Shown here: one piece after another, positions 1 through 14,277 of the stretch
Layout of the letters: every line of letters begins with the position of its first letter
Position numbering within the stretch: position 1 is the first letter of the stretch
Origin: Neoarius graeffei
Lineage: Eukaryota > Chordata > Actinopteri > Siluriformes > Ariidae
Length of the DNA: 64,000 nucleotides
Direction of reading: 5' to 3'
Assembly (NCBI RefSeq): GCF_027579695.1
Contig: NC_083596.1
Span: forward strand, 51,064,400-51,128,399
Made by a program: the position numbers and the translations under genes
Notes under the pieces: model-generated
What the model was told of the DNA's origin: nothing
What the model saw: the letters and a program-made list of their open reading frames with translations, nothing else
The model's database searches: none

Positions 1-276
1 CACCTTTTCTGAAACTTGTTGCTGACATCAAATTCAAAATGAGCATATACTTTTCAAAAAACAATAAAATTTCTCAGTTTCAACATGTGATATGTTGTCT
101 TTGTACTATTTTCAGTGAAATATCGGGTTTCTATCATTTGTAAATCTTCACATTCTGTTATTTACAATTTTTTAGAAGCCGGGTTGTAGATCAAGCGCAG
201 CTATGATTTGCAAATCGTCACATTCTGTTTTTATTTACAGTTTACACAGTGTCCCAACTTTTTTTGGAACCGGGTG
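1..276. mobile_element. End fragment of a DNA transposon (superfamily unresolved)
   Basis: AT-rich noncoding sequence ending in the phrase gtcccaactttttttggaac, which I recognise as a terminal sequence of a DNA transposon group abundant in fish. Two internal stretches with the core cacattctgtt (about 150-170 and 218-230) form short direct repeats. Only one end is in the window; the body would lie to the left. No transposase is visible, so the superfamily is left open. Confidence 0.4.
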
Positions 277-857
277 TGTCTGTACAGTATATTACTCTCC
301 TCAAAACTACTAATAACACTTACACGCTCACGACACTGCACGAAATGACAGCAAGATAAACTATCTTTCATCTAATAAAAGTGATCGAACATTTCCTTTT
401 AAAAGATGTGAAAAGACAAATATGAGATTATTAAACCGAACTCTAGACATATTTTATGATTTTCAAGCTTTACATTTTCTTTTCAGCAGGTCTATCAAAA
501 GGGAAAACAACTATGAAAAATCTTTTAAAAATCGCTAATTTAAAGCATTTTTTTTTTTTAAAAGAAAAGGGCTTTAATAGAATTTTGAAAATTCTTAAAA
601 CTTTTACTCTTACTGGTGTCCTGAAGAGGAGTGAAAAAATATTAGAAATAAAAGGAAATACAATTCCAAAAATGAACTGAACTATTAGTTAAATATACAC
701 ATTCATAAAGAAATCATATAAAAACAATTTAGAAAAATAATAACACAAGAAGGCAACTTCATTTAAAAATAAAAAATGAGGACTTTCCTTCATGAGCAGC
801 AAAATCATCCAGAATACACTCACCGTCTCTGAACACACACCACAAAAGGGAAGGAGT
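277..857. other. AT-rich intergenic stretch, nothing recognised
   Basis: No coding similarity, repeat family or RNA gene is recognised. It lies downstream of the 3' end of zc4h2. The 74-codon open frame at 456-680 is low-complexity AT-rich sequence without a recognisable product. Confidence 0.5.
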
Positions 858-863
858 TTTATT
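858..863 (-). promoter_or_regulatory. Candidate polyadenylation signal of zc4h2
   Basis: The plus strand reads tttatt, that is AATAAA on the gene strand, about 212 bases downstream of the zc4h2 stop codon. This is a plausible short 3' UTR, but no transcript end is visible in the sequence. Confidence 0.4.
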
Positions 864-1074
864 TGTTATTCAGGTTTTCCCATAGTTTTAAGATTAAACA
901 CAAAATAAAATAAAAAATTTCCATTTCATCCAAGTAACGAGTTTCTGGAAGAGATTCTCGACATGACATGAATATAAAACTGAAATGATAAAAACATAAA
1001 AAGAGGAAAGATTACAGAAGGAGTGTGTTACTTTAGTGGCAATCAACAGTGTAATTAAAGTGTGTGCGTGTGTG

Positions 1075-3926
<2,852 letters not shown>

Positions 3927-4110
3927 CTTGACTTTCAGGATCTTTTGTTTTGTTTGTTTTGCGAATTTAAAGCGTTTCTGTGGTTCTCCAGCGCCGAGGA
4001 GGTCCAGCTGTGGACTACAGGAACCACAGCTTTTACACTCAATATCCCATGAAGCTTTGCGAACGCGGAAACGGAAGTGCTTAAGGCAGCGAGAACCGGA
4101 AAAGCTTTAA
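3927..4110 (-). promoter_or_regulatory. Probable zc4h2 5' UTR and promoter region
   Basis: Directly upstream of the zc4h2 ATG lie a short 5' UTR and a stretch with ETS-like GGAA motifs on the plus strand (cggaaacggaag, accggaaaag around 4067-4106). No TATA box is obvious. The assignment is by position only. Confidence 0.35.
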
Positions 4111-4204
4111 TAACTCCATCTCCCAGAATTCCTAACGACTATTTTTTTTAAAGAGACAGAACCACTGAGCCCCAACAGCGATTACCTTTTTATTTTAAAG
4201 TAAA

Positions 4205-4715
4205 AACTGGACATTTAACACAGGAAACTGGAAAAATGGGCGAGTGTAAGGATCCGAGTGACTCTGATAAGGGCTAAATAGTGATGGTGAGATGTCTGGG
4301 TCTGAGCATCTCCAAAATGGCACATTTTGTGAGGTGTTGTAGTTGTTAGTACCGAACAAAAGTCGTCCAATAAACTGAAAACTGCTGAAAAAATTCATGC
4401 TGACACCGTTCTGTTTTATCCAGCATTCAGTTTTTCAGCAGTTTGTGCTACAGGAGCTCTTCTGTGGGACCGGGCTTGCCTTTGTGCTCCATCTGAATCA
4501 ATGAACCTTGGACACTCATGACCCTGTCACCGGTTCACCGGTTGTCCTTTGGATCCTTGGACCATTTTTGTTCAGTACTAACCACTGCATACCAGGAACG
4601 CCTCACAAGATGGGCCATTTTGGAGATGTTCAGTCCCAGTCATCTCAACATCGCAATTTCTCAAAGTCGCTCAGATCCTTACACTCGCCCATTCTTCCTG
4701 CTTCCAACACATCAA
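4205..4715. mobile_element. Two decayed Tc1-like transposase N-termini in inverted orientation
   Basis: On the plus strand from 4236, and again on the minus strand from 4692, the sequence gives a degraded MGECKD-type start with DSDKG / SISKMA similarity. I associate this with the helix-turn-helix start of a fish Tc1-like transposase (compare MGECKDLSDFDKGQIVMARR). Both copies carry several stops. The two arms (about 4205-4385 and 4540-4715) face each other across about 150 bases, so the locus could be a fold-back remnant or two separate insertions. Confidence 0.55.
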
Positions 4716-4865
4716 CTTCAGGAACTGACTGTTCTCTTTCTTGCTGCCTGATAAACTCCACCCCTCGATAGGTGCCACTGTAATAGCATCATCAATGAGA
4801 TTCACTTCTTCACCTGTCAGTCGCTTTAATATTATAGCTGATCAGTGTGTGTGTATATAAAATTC

Positions 4866-4958
4866 ACCAGCTGGGAGGTCTGTATCGTGAAATACCATGA
4901 CCGAGGCCTCTGGGCCGAGGTCACGGTATTTCACGATACGGACCAACCTTAAGCTGGT
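4866..4958. repeat. Imperfect palindrome with arms of about 42 bases
   Basis: The left arm (4866-4907) and right arm (4913-4958) are inverted copies with few mismatches. The core cgtgaaatacc pairs with ggtatttcacg, and a GGCC-rich tip surrounds a five-base loop. It sits directly before the AT tract and the Crypton-like remnant, and may be a terminal structure of that element or a separate short repeat. Confidence 0.8.
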
Positions 4959-4989
4959 AAAATATATATATAAATACTGTATATATGTG

Positions 4990-5106
<117 letters not shown>

Positions 5107-5139
5107 TTTTTCTTTACCAAAATTCTAACCAAATTCTAA

Positions 5140-5528
5140 CAGAAAATGAGAGTGCCCGAAAGGCAAACCATATTTAGAACAAACCTGCTACAAGACATGA
5201 ACGAGGATGGCTCGTACACCTCACCATTTTTCTTTGTTGCGGACATGAAAAAGTTGCACAGCAACATGTTTAGTTCTTCGCCAGGTATGTCTTCCACCTT
5301 TCGACCTTCATTTAGGTTTTGACAGAACTTCCTAAAGACATTGAAATTGTAGGTCGTCTTTTTTGTTGTATTTTCTGCCCTTTGCTCCTCAATAAACTGC
5401 TGGATTTGCTTGGCGTTAGCAACAGTTACAGGTTTTCAGCTTTCTCCTGAAATGTTTTCTTTTATTTCGTCTTCATCAGGGTAGTAAAACTCGCTTTCAC
5501 TGTGAACACTGTCATTATCGCTATCCAT
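5140..5528 (-). pseudogene. Crypton-like (DUF3504 tyrosine recombinase) N-terminal remnant
   Basis: Read on the minus strand from an ATG at 5528, the frame gives an acidic MDSDNDSVHSESEFYYPDED start. An IQQFIEEQRAENTTKKT segment follows, then DIPGEELNMLLCNFF and KKNGEVYEPSS. This succession matches the N-terminal part of DUF3504/Crypton-type recombinase proteins of fish (a module also domesticated in ZMYM2, QRICH1 and KCTD1-type genes). A TGA at 5438-5436 interrupts the frame at the gene-strand reading ..GES stop KPV. Similarity stops near 5180, before any catalytic recombinase residues, so this is a 5' fragment and not an active gene. The family call is inferred from memory of the motif order. 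Confidence 0.6.
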
Positions 5529-5604
5529 GCTGTAAAATTAATGCTATTATACTGAGAAATGCGAAAATAAATGTTAACAAAAAATTGGAACTATGTTTGT
5601 TGTT

Positions 5605-5983
5605 GGGCGGCACGGTGGTGTAGTGGTTAGCGCTGTCGCCTCACAGCAAGAAGGTCCTGGGTTCGAGCCCCGTGGCCGGCGAGGGCCTTTCTGTGCGGAG
5701 TTTGCATGTTCTCCCCGTGTCCGCGTGGGTTTCCTCCGGGTGCTCCGGTTTCCCCCACAGTCCAAAGACATGCAGGTTAGGTTAACTGGTGACTCTAAAT
5801 TGACCGTAGGTGTGAATGTGAGTGTGAATGGTTGTCTGTGTCTATGTGTCAGCCCTGTGATGACCTGGCGACTTGTCCAGGGTGTACCCCGCCTTTCGCC
5901 CGTAGTCAGCTGGGATAGGCTCCAGCTTGCCTGCGACCCTGTAGAACAGGATAAAGCGGCTACAGATAATGAGATGAGATGAG
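5605..5983 (+). mobile_element. tRNA-derived SINE (Mermaid-like), copy A
   Basis: Begins gggcggcacggtggtgtagt and has pol III promoter-like boxes in its head (A-box-like gtagtggttagc, B-box-like gggttcgagcc). A long conserved body carries cccacagtccaaagacatgc, and the tail is made of gatga repeats. A 12-bp target duplication, atgtttgttgtt, flanks it at 5593-5604 and 5984-5995. The body is shared with all other copies in the window. Confidence 0.9.
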
Positions 5984-6242
5984 ATGTTTGTTGTTGTTGT
6001 GAATGACCAGTCGCCAAAGGTCCGTAACCGGGGTCTGGATCGTAGGATTCCGGACCGCTCATGAGCCAGTCAGAGCACACGATTTGATGGAAACCGGATT
6101 GCGAAAAAATAAATACTTTAATGATCCTTTGCAGGAAATTAGATTGTTCCAGCAGCAAAGACACAAACATTTTAACAATCAGTCCCCCCGCCCCCGCCCC
6201 CCCACACACAGAGTCCATATTACGTAAACAGACATATTCAAA

Positions 6243-6640
6243 GATTCAAAGATTCAAAGATTTTTTTATGGTCAATTCACTACATATCCAGGACATATAG
6301 GAGAATCAAAATGCCGTTTCTCTCTCACCTTACTTGTAAAAACAGATAAAAAACATTTATATGAAGAAAAACAATATATATAAATATTTATGAATATAGA
6401 TAATATAGGTAAAAATACACTCTAAAATCAAACAATGTACAAATAGCGGTAGTGCAAATACAGTACAATATCTGTAACGGAGAAGGTGCTAGAAGAGTAA
6501 TATTGCTATCAACAATGAGCATAAAAGTGCTGGCAGGGTATCTAAGTCTAAAACAATGGCAAAAATAAATAGAGGGTTTAAAAACTAAAGCTAAGAGCAT
6601 GTGGATAAAAGGACAGAAGCAGTTATTGCACATTAAACAG
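6243..6640. repeat. Unclassified interspersed repeat starting with (AAGATTC)n
   Basis: Three tandem aagattc units lead into AT-rich noncoding sequence with phrases such as tgtacaaat..gtgcaaat and ttattgcacatt, which I recognise as common in fish genomes. No protein is encoded and the element ends are not clear. Confidence 0.4.
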
Positions 6641-6897
6641 TCTGATAGCAGTCAGCAGTGGTTAGCACGGTTGCCTCACAACAAGAAGGTTCTGGGTTCG
6701 CAGCTGGCGAGGGCCTTTCTGTGTGGAGTTTACATGTTCTCGCCGTGTCTGTGTGGGGTTGCTCTGGTTTCCCTGACATGTGGTTAGGTTAATATGGGAC
6801 GGCCTTGGGCTGAGGTGCCCCAAACTCCCAACTGGCTGCTGTTAGCATGGCTGCTCTGGGTATGTGTGTGTGTTCACTGTTTCAGATGGGTTAAATC
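6640..6897 (+). mobile_element. Degraded SINE, second family
   Basis: The head cagtggttagcacggttgcc with ctgggttcg is tRNA-like. The tail phrase ttcagatgggttaaat differs from the Mermaid-like copies and defines a second SINE family sharing the central region. Several deletions and substitutions point to an older insertion. Confidence 0.65.
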
Positions 6898-7245
6898 CTT
6901 TATTCGACACTTCAAGCACAGTGAAATTCATCCTCTGCATTTAACCCATCTGAAGCAGTGAACACACGCACACACCCAGAGCAGTGGGCAGCCACACCAG
7001 AGCGCCCGGGGAGCAGTCAGGGGTTCGGTACCTCGCTCAAGGGCACCTCAGCCCAAGGCCGCCCCATGTTAACCTAACTGCATGTCTTTGGACTGTGGGG
7101 GAAACTGGAGCACCCGGAGGAAACCCACGCAGACACGGGGAGAACATGCAAACTCTGCACAGAAAGGCCCTCGCTGGACGCTGGGTTCGAACCTTCTTGC
7201 TGTGAGGCGACCGTGCTAACCACTACACCACCGTGCTGCCTGAGA
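6898..7245 (-). mobile_element. SINE of the second family, copy 2
   Basis: Reverse orientation. It starts with the tail (tttattcgacacttcaagca, atttaacccatctgaagcag) and ends with the tRNA-like head (ggttcgaacc, gctaaccactacaccaccgt). It abuts the previous copy tail to tail, so the pair forms a large inverted repeat. Confidence 0.75.
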
Positions 7246-7337
7246 GGAATTTCACAAGTGTGTGACGAATCAAGTTTCTTTTCTCCTGAACCTCTGAGTC
7301 CTACAGTTTGGAAGGAAGGAATTATAGAAGAAGAAAC

Positions 7338-7662
7338 CTTTATTCGTCACATGCACATTTCAAGCACAGTGAGATTCATCCTCTGCATTTAATGCATCTG
7401 AAGCAGTGAACACACGTGTGCGCACACCCAGAGCAGTGGGCAGCCACACTACAGCGCCCGGGGAGCAGCCAGGGGTTCGGTACCTCGCTCAAGGGCACCT
7501 CAGCCCACGTTAATCTAACCTAACCGCATGTTAGGGGGAAACCGGAGGAAACCCACGCAGACACGGGGAGAACATGTGAACTCCACACAGAAAGGCCCTC
7601 GCTGGACGCTGGGTTCGAACCTTCTTGCTGTGAGGCGACAGCGCTGACCACTACACCACCCA
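7338..7662 (-). mobile_element. SINE of the second family, copy 3
   Basis: Same structure as the preceding copy: tail tttattcgtcacatgcacat, body gcagtgggcagccacac, head ggttcgaacc. A deletion removes most of the accaaagacatgc block. Its head directly abuts the next SINE. Confidence 0.75.
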
Positions 7663-7671
7663 TTATAGTTA

Positions 7672-8046
7672 TCTCATCTCATTATCTGTAGCCGCTTTAT
7701 CCTGTTCTACAGGGTCGCAGGCAAGCTGGAGCCTATCCCAGCTGACTACGGGTGAAAGGCGGGGTTCACCCTGGACAAGTCGCCAGGTCATCACAGGGCT
7801 GACACATAGACACAGACAACCATTCACACTCACATTCACACCTACGCTCAATTTAGAGTCACCAGTTAACCTAACCTGCATGTCTTTGGACTGTGGGGGA
7901 AACCGGAGCACCCGGAGGAAACCCACGCGGACACGGGGAGAACATGCAAACTCCGCACAGAAAGGCCCTCGCCGGCCACGGGGCTCGAACCCAGGACCTT
8001 CTTGCTGTGAGGCAACAGCGCTAACCACTACACCACCGTGCCGCCC
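7672..8046 (-). mobile_element. tRNA-derived SINE (Mermaid-like), copy B
   Basis: Reverse-oriented copy beginning with the tctcatctcattatctgtag tail complement and ending with ccgtgccgcc. Target duplication cattatagtta at 7661-7671 and 8047-8057. Close identity to copy A suggests recent insertion. Confidence 0.9.
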
Positions 8047-8114
8047 CATTATAGTTATATTTCATTTATTTATTTTTGCAATATTGTATTTATTTTATTT
8101 TTTAAGTTTAAAGT

Positions 8115-8476
8115 TTAGATAATATTATTTATTGTGCTTTTCCCCCCCATCAGTGGGCTGCTGTGTGTGCGCGCGCGCGTGCAGAGTTTTATGAAACCGA
8201 CAGGGGGCGCGAACGGGCGCGCGCACACACACACACACACACACGCACGCGCGCAGTGTGGGAGGCAGCGCGCGCGCTGATGCTGTCCCGGAGGTTCGGG
8301 ATTCGACCCGGTGTGCGCGCGCGCTTTTGTCGGGATCGCGTTAATATTTAAAGCGCCTCCATCTTTATTTCTGTGAGGCATGCAGGAGGAGGAGGAGGAG
8401 CGCGGCTGCGTGTCTCGCGCGTCGTGATCTCAGCGCGGAGCAGAGAGTCCCGTTAATCCGCTCCGACTGGAAATAA
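8115..8476 (+). promoter_or_regulatory. GC-rich promoter and 5' UTR region of zc3h12b
   Basis: CpG-dense sequence with gcgcgcgcg and cgcgcgct runs and a (CA)n tract lies immediately 5' of the zc3h12b start. A tatttaaag element sits near 8344. An in-frame TAA stands directly before the ATG at 8477. The region contrasts with the AT-rich flanks and reads as a CpG-island promoter, though the transcription start cannot be placed. Confidence 0.5.
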
Positions 8477-8801
8477 ATGGTTTTGGAGCTGGCAGCTCCC
8501 GCCGGTGCAGGCCCGCTGCTGCAGCGCTCCATCCCGCACATCGAGCGCCTTTTCCGGGTCAGGGTGAGCTGCAGCGCCGCCGACACCCCCACACACCCCC
8601 ACACACACCCACACACACACCCACACACACCCAGCGGCCCCGGGACGCACAGCCACACCCACTCCGAGCCCAGGAGCGAACCGGAGAGCGGCGGCCGTGT
8701 GGTCGTGATCATCCGGGATGGCACGGAGGAAGACTGCAGCAGGGCGAAAGTAAGTGCACAGGGACCTGACAGCATCACGGGGTGTTTACTGAGGACCTGC
8801 T

Positions 8802-8839
<38 letters not shown>

Positions 8840-10592
8840 AGCTCAGGGTGAAACATACAGAACAGCAGCAGAGAACTAAAACCACACACCGGGGATCAGC
8901 TTCCTCCAAATGAGGCACTTTATTTCCACATCAGCACTTTAAACCTTCTGTCAGAAATAAAACACTCCTCGTGCTCTTATGGAAAATTAATCAACGTGAT
9001 CATGTTACCGCTGTTATCTCCATGACGTTGATGGTTTTCCTACAACAGCAGCGCGCCGGTGCACGGAGTGTTTTATTCCTCTTACACTCCAGACATTTCA
9101 CCACCACCGAGAAACTTTTTCGTTGCGTTTAATGTTAAAAAATAAAGTTCTCAGTCGCATTAAAGCAGCCGTAAACAATCTTTCCGTCACCAGACCACTA
9201 CAAGAAGACGCGCAAGCTCCTCTCTCGCACCCACACGACATCAGAAAACACACAGCTTTTTTACTTCTGACTGTTACAAAACGCTGACACTAGAGACTCC
9301 TTCCGTGAACGCGACGTAAAAGTATCACTTTTAAATTTTGTTCTCGGCGGCAGCGCGTCTCACACGCACACGTCCCTGTGACGAGCTGTTACAGTATTAT
9401 GTCAGGACGAGCGCATTAATATCCATCTGTACGGCTGTCAGAGCTGCATATGATTACAGAAGCGTACGATCTTTAAAGCGGCCGTCTGTAAATTTGGGTA
9501 AGTTTCTGTAAATCTGTAATAACTCTATAATAATTTAATTATTATTATAAACATTAGATCCTGTGCTCCTGAACATGAGCAACAAATCTCCTTTGTTTCT
9601 TTACTTCATGCCTTTGTTTACATTTTTCTGGCCTGGAAATGCAGCCCCGCCCCTACCTTAAATACTACCCTTAAGCTCCACGACTTTTTCTTTCAAAAGT
9701 AACTCATGAGGCGTAGAGAGTTTTCACAGATTGGGTGGGGTCGGGTGCAGGTGACGATAAAGTTCTTGTTATTTTAAATTGCAGTTCACTTCACTAGCAG
9801 CAGAGGGCACTAAACTTTACAAACAGCTTCTTTAAAATAATCACTGATGCCAGAAATTATGATGCGAGATCAGTAACCTGTAACATTTATGGTGATTAAT
9901 AGCCTAGCTAGCTTGTTCATTAGTCTAACACTTGCTGCTAGCTGTTTATGTTCAGATAACATCGCGTTATTGAACAGTTAATACACGTTAAAATATTTTT
10001 TCAGTCTTTCACATGAGCATGATGAACGTGTGACATTGCATCACCTTCGTGTCAGCTGCATAGCTAACTGTTTGTGATTTCAGCCATATTTATCAGTGCC
10101 TTGGACTGAAATCGGTATTTTTCATCAAGAATTTACCTTCCTTCTTAACATTCCTTTTCTTGATATGGATTCAAGACCAAAGTTTCTAACTAGCAAGGAT
10201 GATTCTGGCAAAGTCGTTAGCTCACTAACTAGCATTTTCTGCCTTAGAACTCAAAATGTTTCTTTCAAAGCTAATATCAGTGAAAATTCACTCAAAAACT
10301 AGCATTTTTAAGTGGATTAGCATGAGGTGCTATGTTCTGCTGTCTGAGATTTCAATATTTAAAGCCTAAACAGATTAGCACAGCTTAAATTTCTTATGTG
10401 AAATGTTTGTAATGTTGTTTTTTCGCGTTTATTATTCTGTGCTGTTGAGTTGAATAGTTAGCATTGTTGTTGAATGCTAATTATATAACAAGCTAATTCG
10501 TCCAGATCATTTCAGGATGTAACTTGGCATCTTTTTGGAAAGAAGCTCTTTCCTATCTGATGCTCTCATGATGATGGTGTTTACAGGAACGC

Positions 10593-10639
<47 letters not shown>

Positions 10640-10784
10640 ACGCTCACAAAGCTAGTGTTCTAGCAGCCGTGATGCACAGCATGCATGGAGAGTGCGTGTG
10701 CGGCGCTCCACCGTGGGCCTCGAACAGGCCTGATGCGCTGCTTCACGGCAGAACACACTCCACTTGTTGCTATGAGACGAGCTG

Positions 10785-10816
<32 letters not shown>

Positions 10817-12511
10817 CTTGAGAGCACGGTGGCCTTGCTGCTTTCCCAGCCTGTGTTATGGAGGAGGTGAGGATGGAGAACAGGAAAACAAGTGATGAGA
10901 GAGAGAGAGAGAGTGTGGAGGAGGACTTGGAGATGCGTAACGTTTACAAAATATCTGTCTTTAATTTCTTGGGCCTGTTGAAATCTTTCATGACTCACTG
11001 TTCATCGGCCATGTTGGGAAAGTTTGTGGTTATGTTTATGATGTTGTGTAAACACTGAATCGTTGCGTCATGCTTCATCAATGCTTTTACTTCCTGTCAG
11101 GATTGTGTCAGTTCTTGTGTTTGTTCTGATTAATGACTGATCAATTCTGATCCAGATCTCTGAGTCACAAATACAGCAACCATTTCGGTTGCGTTCAGAC
11201 CGACCGAACACATTTCTGTGTTATCGAGAGCAGATATAACATTTCTAGAAGTTCCAGAGGTCCGATCCCGTCCCAACCGAAGGCTCCGGCGAAGTATCGC
11301 AACCCGACATGAGTTATCAAAAACAAACCGATGTGTACAGCACAGCTTCCTGTTCATGGGAATTCCACATTATTCACATTCTTGCTCCATCTCAAATCCC
11401 AGCACAACAAGACCAAGTAAATCAGAAGGCGAGTGCCCGGTGAAGCTCCAGAACCATGATAAAGATTATATTTAAGGGAAGTTTAGAGTTATAAATGTAA
11501 TCCTCAAGCACCTCAGGACAATCTCTTACTCCAGTCCAGAGCTAAACATCTACAATACCAAACTTCATCCAGAACCAAGATCAAGTTTCAAGAGCAAAAA
11601 GATTAATTACGTTTTAGAAGCAACTTGAGAACCAATTTCACATTACACACAGACTCTAGAACCAGTGTTGTAGTCGAGTCACAAAACCTTGAGTACAAGG
11701 CCAGTCCAAGTCATAAAAAAAAATTTCGAGTCGAGTCCGAGACTCCAACCGCACCATGTGACGGTGTCTGTTTCAGCGCCATTAACGTGAGTTTGTTCCT
11801 GAACATGCCGTATGAACAGGTGAGTGTGCTTCTCTTTGTCAGGGAGTGTGAAGTATTCTGTCAGGGATGGCTGGGAGACGGATGTACGTGCAGAAAGTGT
11901 GTTTATTAATACAAGTGAAGACGGTAAACAATCCAGAACGGCAGGTAAAATCGTGAAACAGGCGATAGGTCGAGCGAGGCACAAACAGGCTATCGTAGAC
12001 TCGGCAGGATCAAAGACGAGAAACAGGAAATCAGGGATCAGGAACCCAAACAAGGGAATAAGGCTCGGTAATGTGTCAGTAACGCAACTCAATACTTCGC
12101 AAAGTAAGTGTGTTTTCACAGTTTCTATATCGGCAAGCTGATTGTGTCTTAATCCTGTGCAGGTGCGAGTCGTTTATGTTGTGTGCGCGAGAGTCCGCTT
12201 GGCATGCGCGCTGTCCGGAGCGCCCGAGAGTCTATCTGATGCACGCATCAAGGCATGCAGGTGTCACACTCTTACACGAAATTAGTACAAAAATTAACGT
12301 AGGTATAAATATCTTGCGCCAAATTATTATAGCATGTTACAAAAATTTAAGAAAAAATTAGAGTCCTCGTCTCTAATTTACGAGTCTGAATGCAGTTAAT
12401 GTCCGAGTCTGAGTCCGAGTCATCAGTGCTCAAGGCCTGGTCGAGTCACGAGTCCTTAAAATGATTGCAGGAGTTGGACTCAAGTACTACAAGCCTGTCT
12501 TGAACCGATCT

Positions 12512-12567
<56 letters not shown>

Positions 12568-12607
12568 CTAGAACTGATCTCACATCAGACACACTGATTC
12601 TAGAACC

Positions 12608-12670
<63 letters not shown>

Positions 12671-12756
12671 TCACACACACAGACTCTAGAACTGATCTCA
12701 TACACACTGACTCTAAAACCAATCTTATGCCTGACACACAATGACTCAAGAACCAA

Positions 12757-12822
<66 letters not shown>

Positions 12823-13704
12823 ACTTTGAATGTCTGCTGCAGCAGCAGTGCTGAGGTCAGCAGAAGAAGCCTGAGATCAGCTGTTAGCAGCTGAGTTGAA
12901 ACTTTAACCTGATCTGAGATCAGATATTATGGAGTATAAGAGACTGCAGCGTCAGACTGTACGCTGATCTCAGGTCAGATGTGAGGATTTAGTGCTGACT
13001 GTAGCTGACCTGAGTCAGCTGTCACTTTGCAGCAGTGTGATGCACGACAGAACTGGACTGATCCAAGATCAGTTTTAACAGTTAGTGTCACTAATTCAGA
13101 GTTGCAAGCAGTGCTTCTCTGCTGATTTGGATTCAGTTCTTCAGGGATCAGCAGTTATGTCGTATTGGACCCCTGAAGGTAGACTGATCTAAGATCAGGT
13201 GTGAGGAATGAGTCCTGCTGAGCCTCGGTTCACTGATCTGGAGTCAGTTGTTACACACCAGCATTGCTAAGATCAGCAGAAGTAGTGGCAGAAGACTGAT
13301 CTGAGATCAGCAGACTGCAGGAAGTGGTGCTGCTAAACCCCAGCTGAGTGGAACTGACCTGAAATCAGCAACGTTGTATAAGAAACCCGCGACTGACTGA
13401 TCTGAGACCAGCTGGATGTGTTTGATGTTGCGAACACTCAGTGAGTGCACTGAGTGCACTGACAGGCATGAGACTTTCACCTGACCTGGGATCAGCTGTG
13501 GTGTGAGTAGAGGTGTTTGTCTGCAGCGCTCGGCCATACGTTGATCTGACATCAGTTTTTAAAGCCACTGATCTGACATCAGCTGTTGTTGTAGCTGAGC
13601 AGAGGCGGAAGGGGACCCTGAGGGACGCGGCGTCACGACTCAGAGAGACGGCCGTGTCACAGCGAGGAAGGAGGGGAACACACTCCGACACATCTGCAGA
13701 GACG

Positions 13705-13735
<31 letters not shown>

Positions 13736-14131
13736 AAAAGGGATGAGAGGAGGAAGTGAAAGAGAGATGGGGGAGGGGGAGGAGAGAGAGAGAGAGCCCC
13801 TAATGTCGTAAGACTGTTATTTCCAATGATATGTTATTCTGAAACTTTGCGTATTGCGTAACACACACACACACACACACACGAAATGTGCCGCTCCACC
13901 TCCGTGTCATGGCTGTGTTTACATGTGCACAATGCAGCTCCATGTGACTAGAGCATTGGCGTGTGTGTGTGTGTGTGTGTGTGTGTTTCAGGCTTGCCCA
14001 GAGAACATTGTGCAGTGTTTTGTGTTAGTCGTGACTGCTAAAAAGCAGTTAGCTGATGACAGGACTGCGTTGCTAGGCAACCGGTGTCATGAGCACAGAG
14101 AAGCCTCTCATAGCTGGATGGTGATATCGGC

Positions 14132-14166
<35 letters not shown>

Positions 14167-14214
14167 ACTACAGCCCACACTACAGCTCTGTTCACAGGTA
14201 CATAGGCAGGAACT

Positions 14215-14277
<63 letters not shown>

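Noticed and set aside
5593-5982. Open frames of about 95-130 codons recurring at every Mermaid-like SINE
   Set aside because: Same body translated at five places; the SINE is non-coding.
14073-14273. MCVCVC-type frames across the window
   Set aside because: Translations of (CA)n/(GT)n microsatellites.
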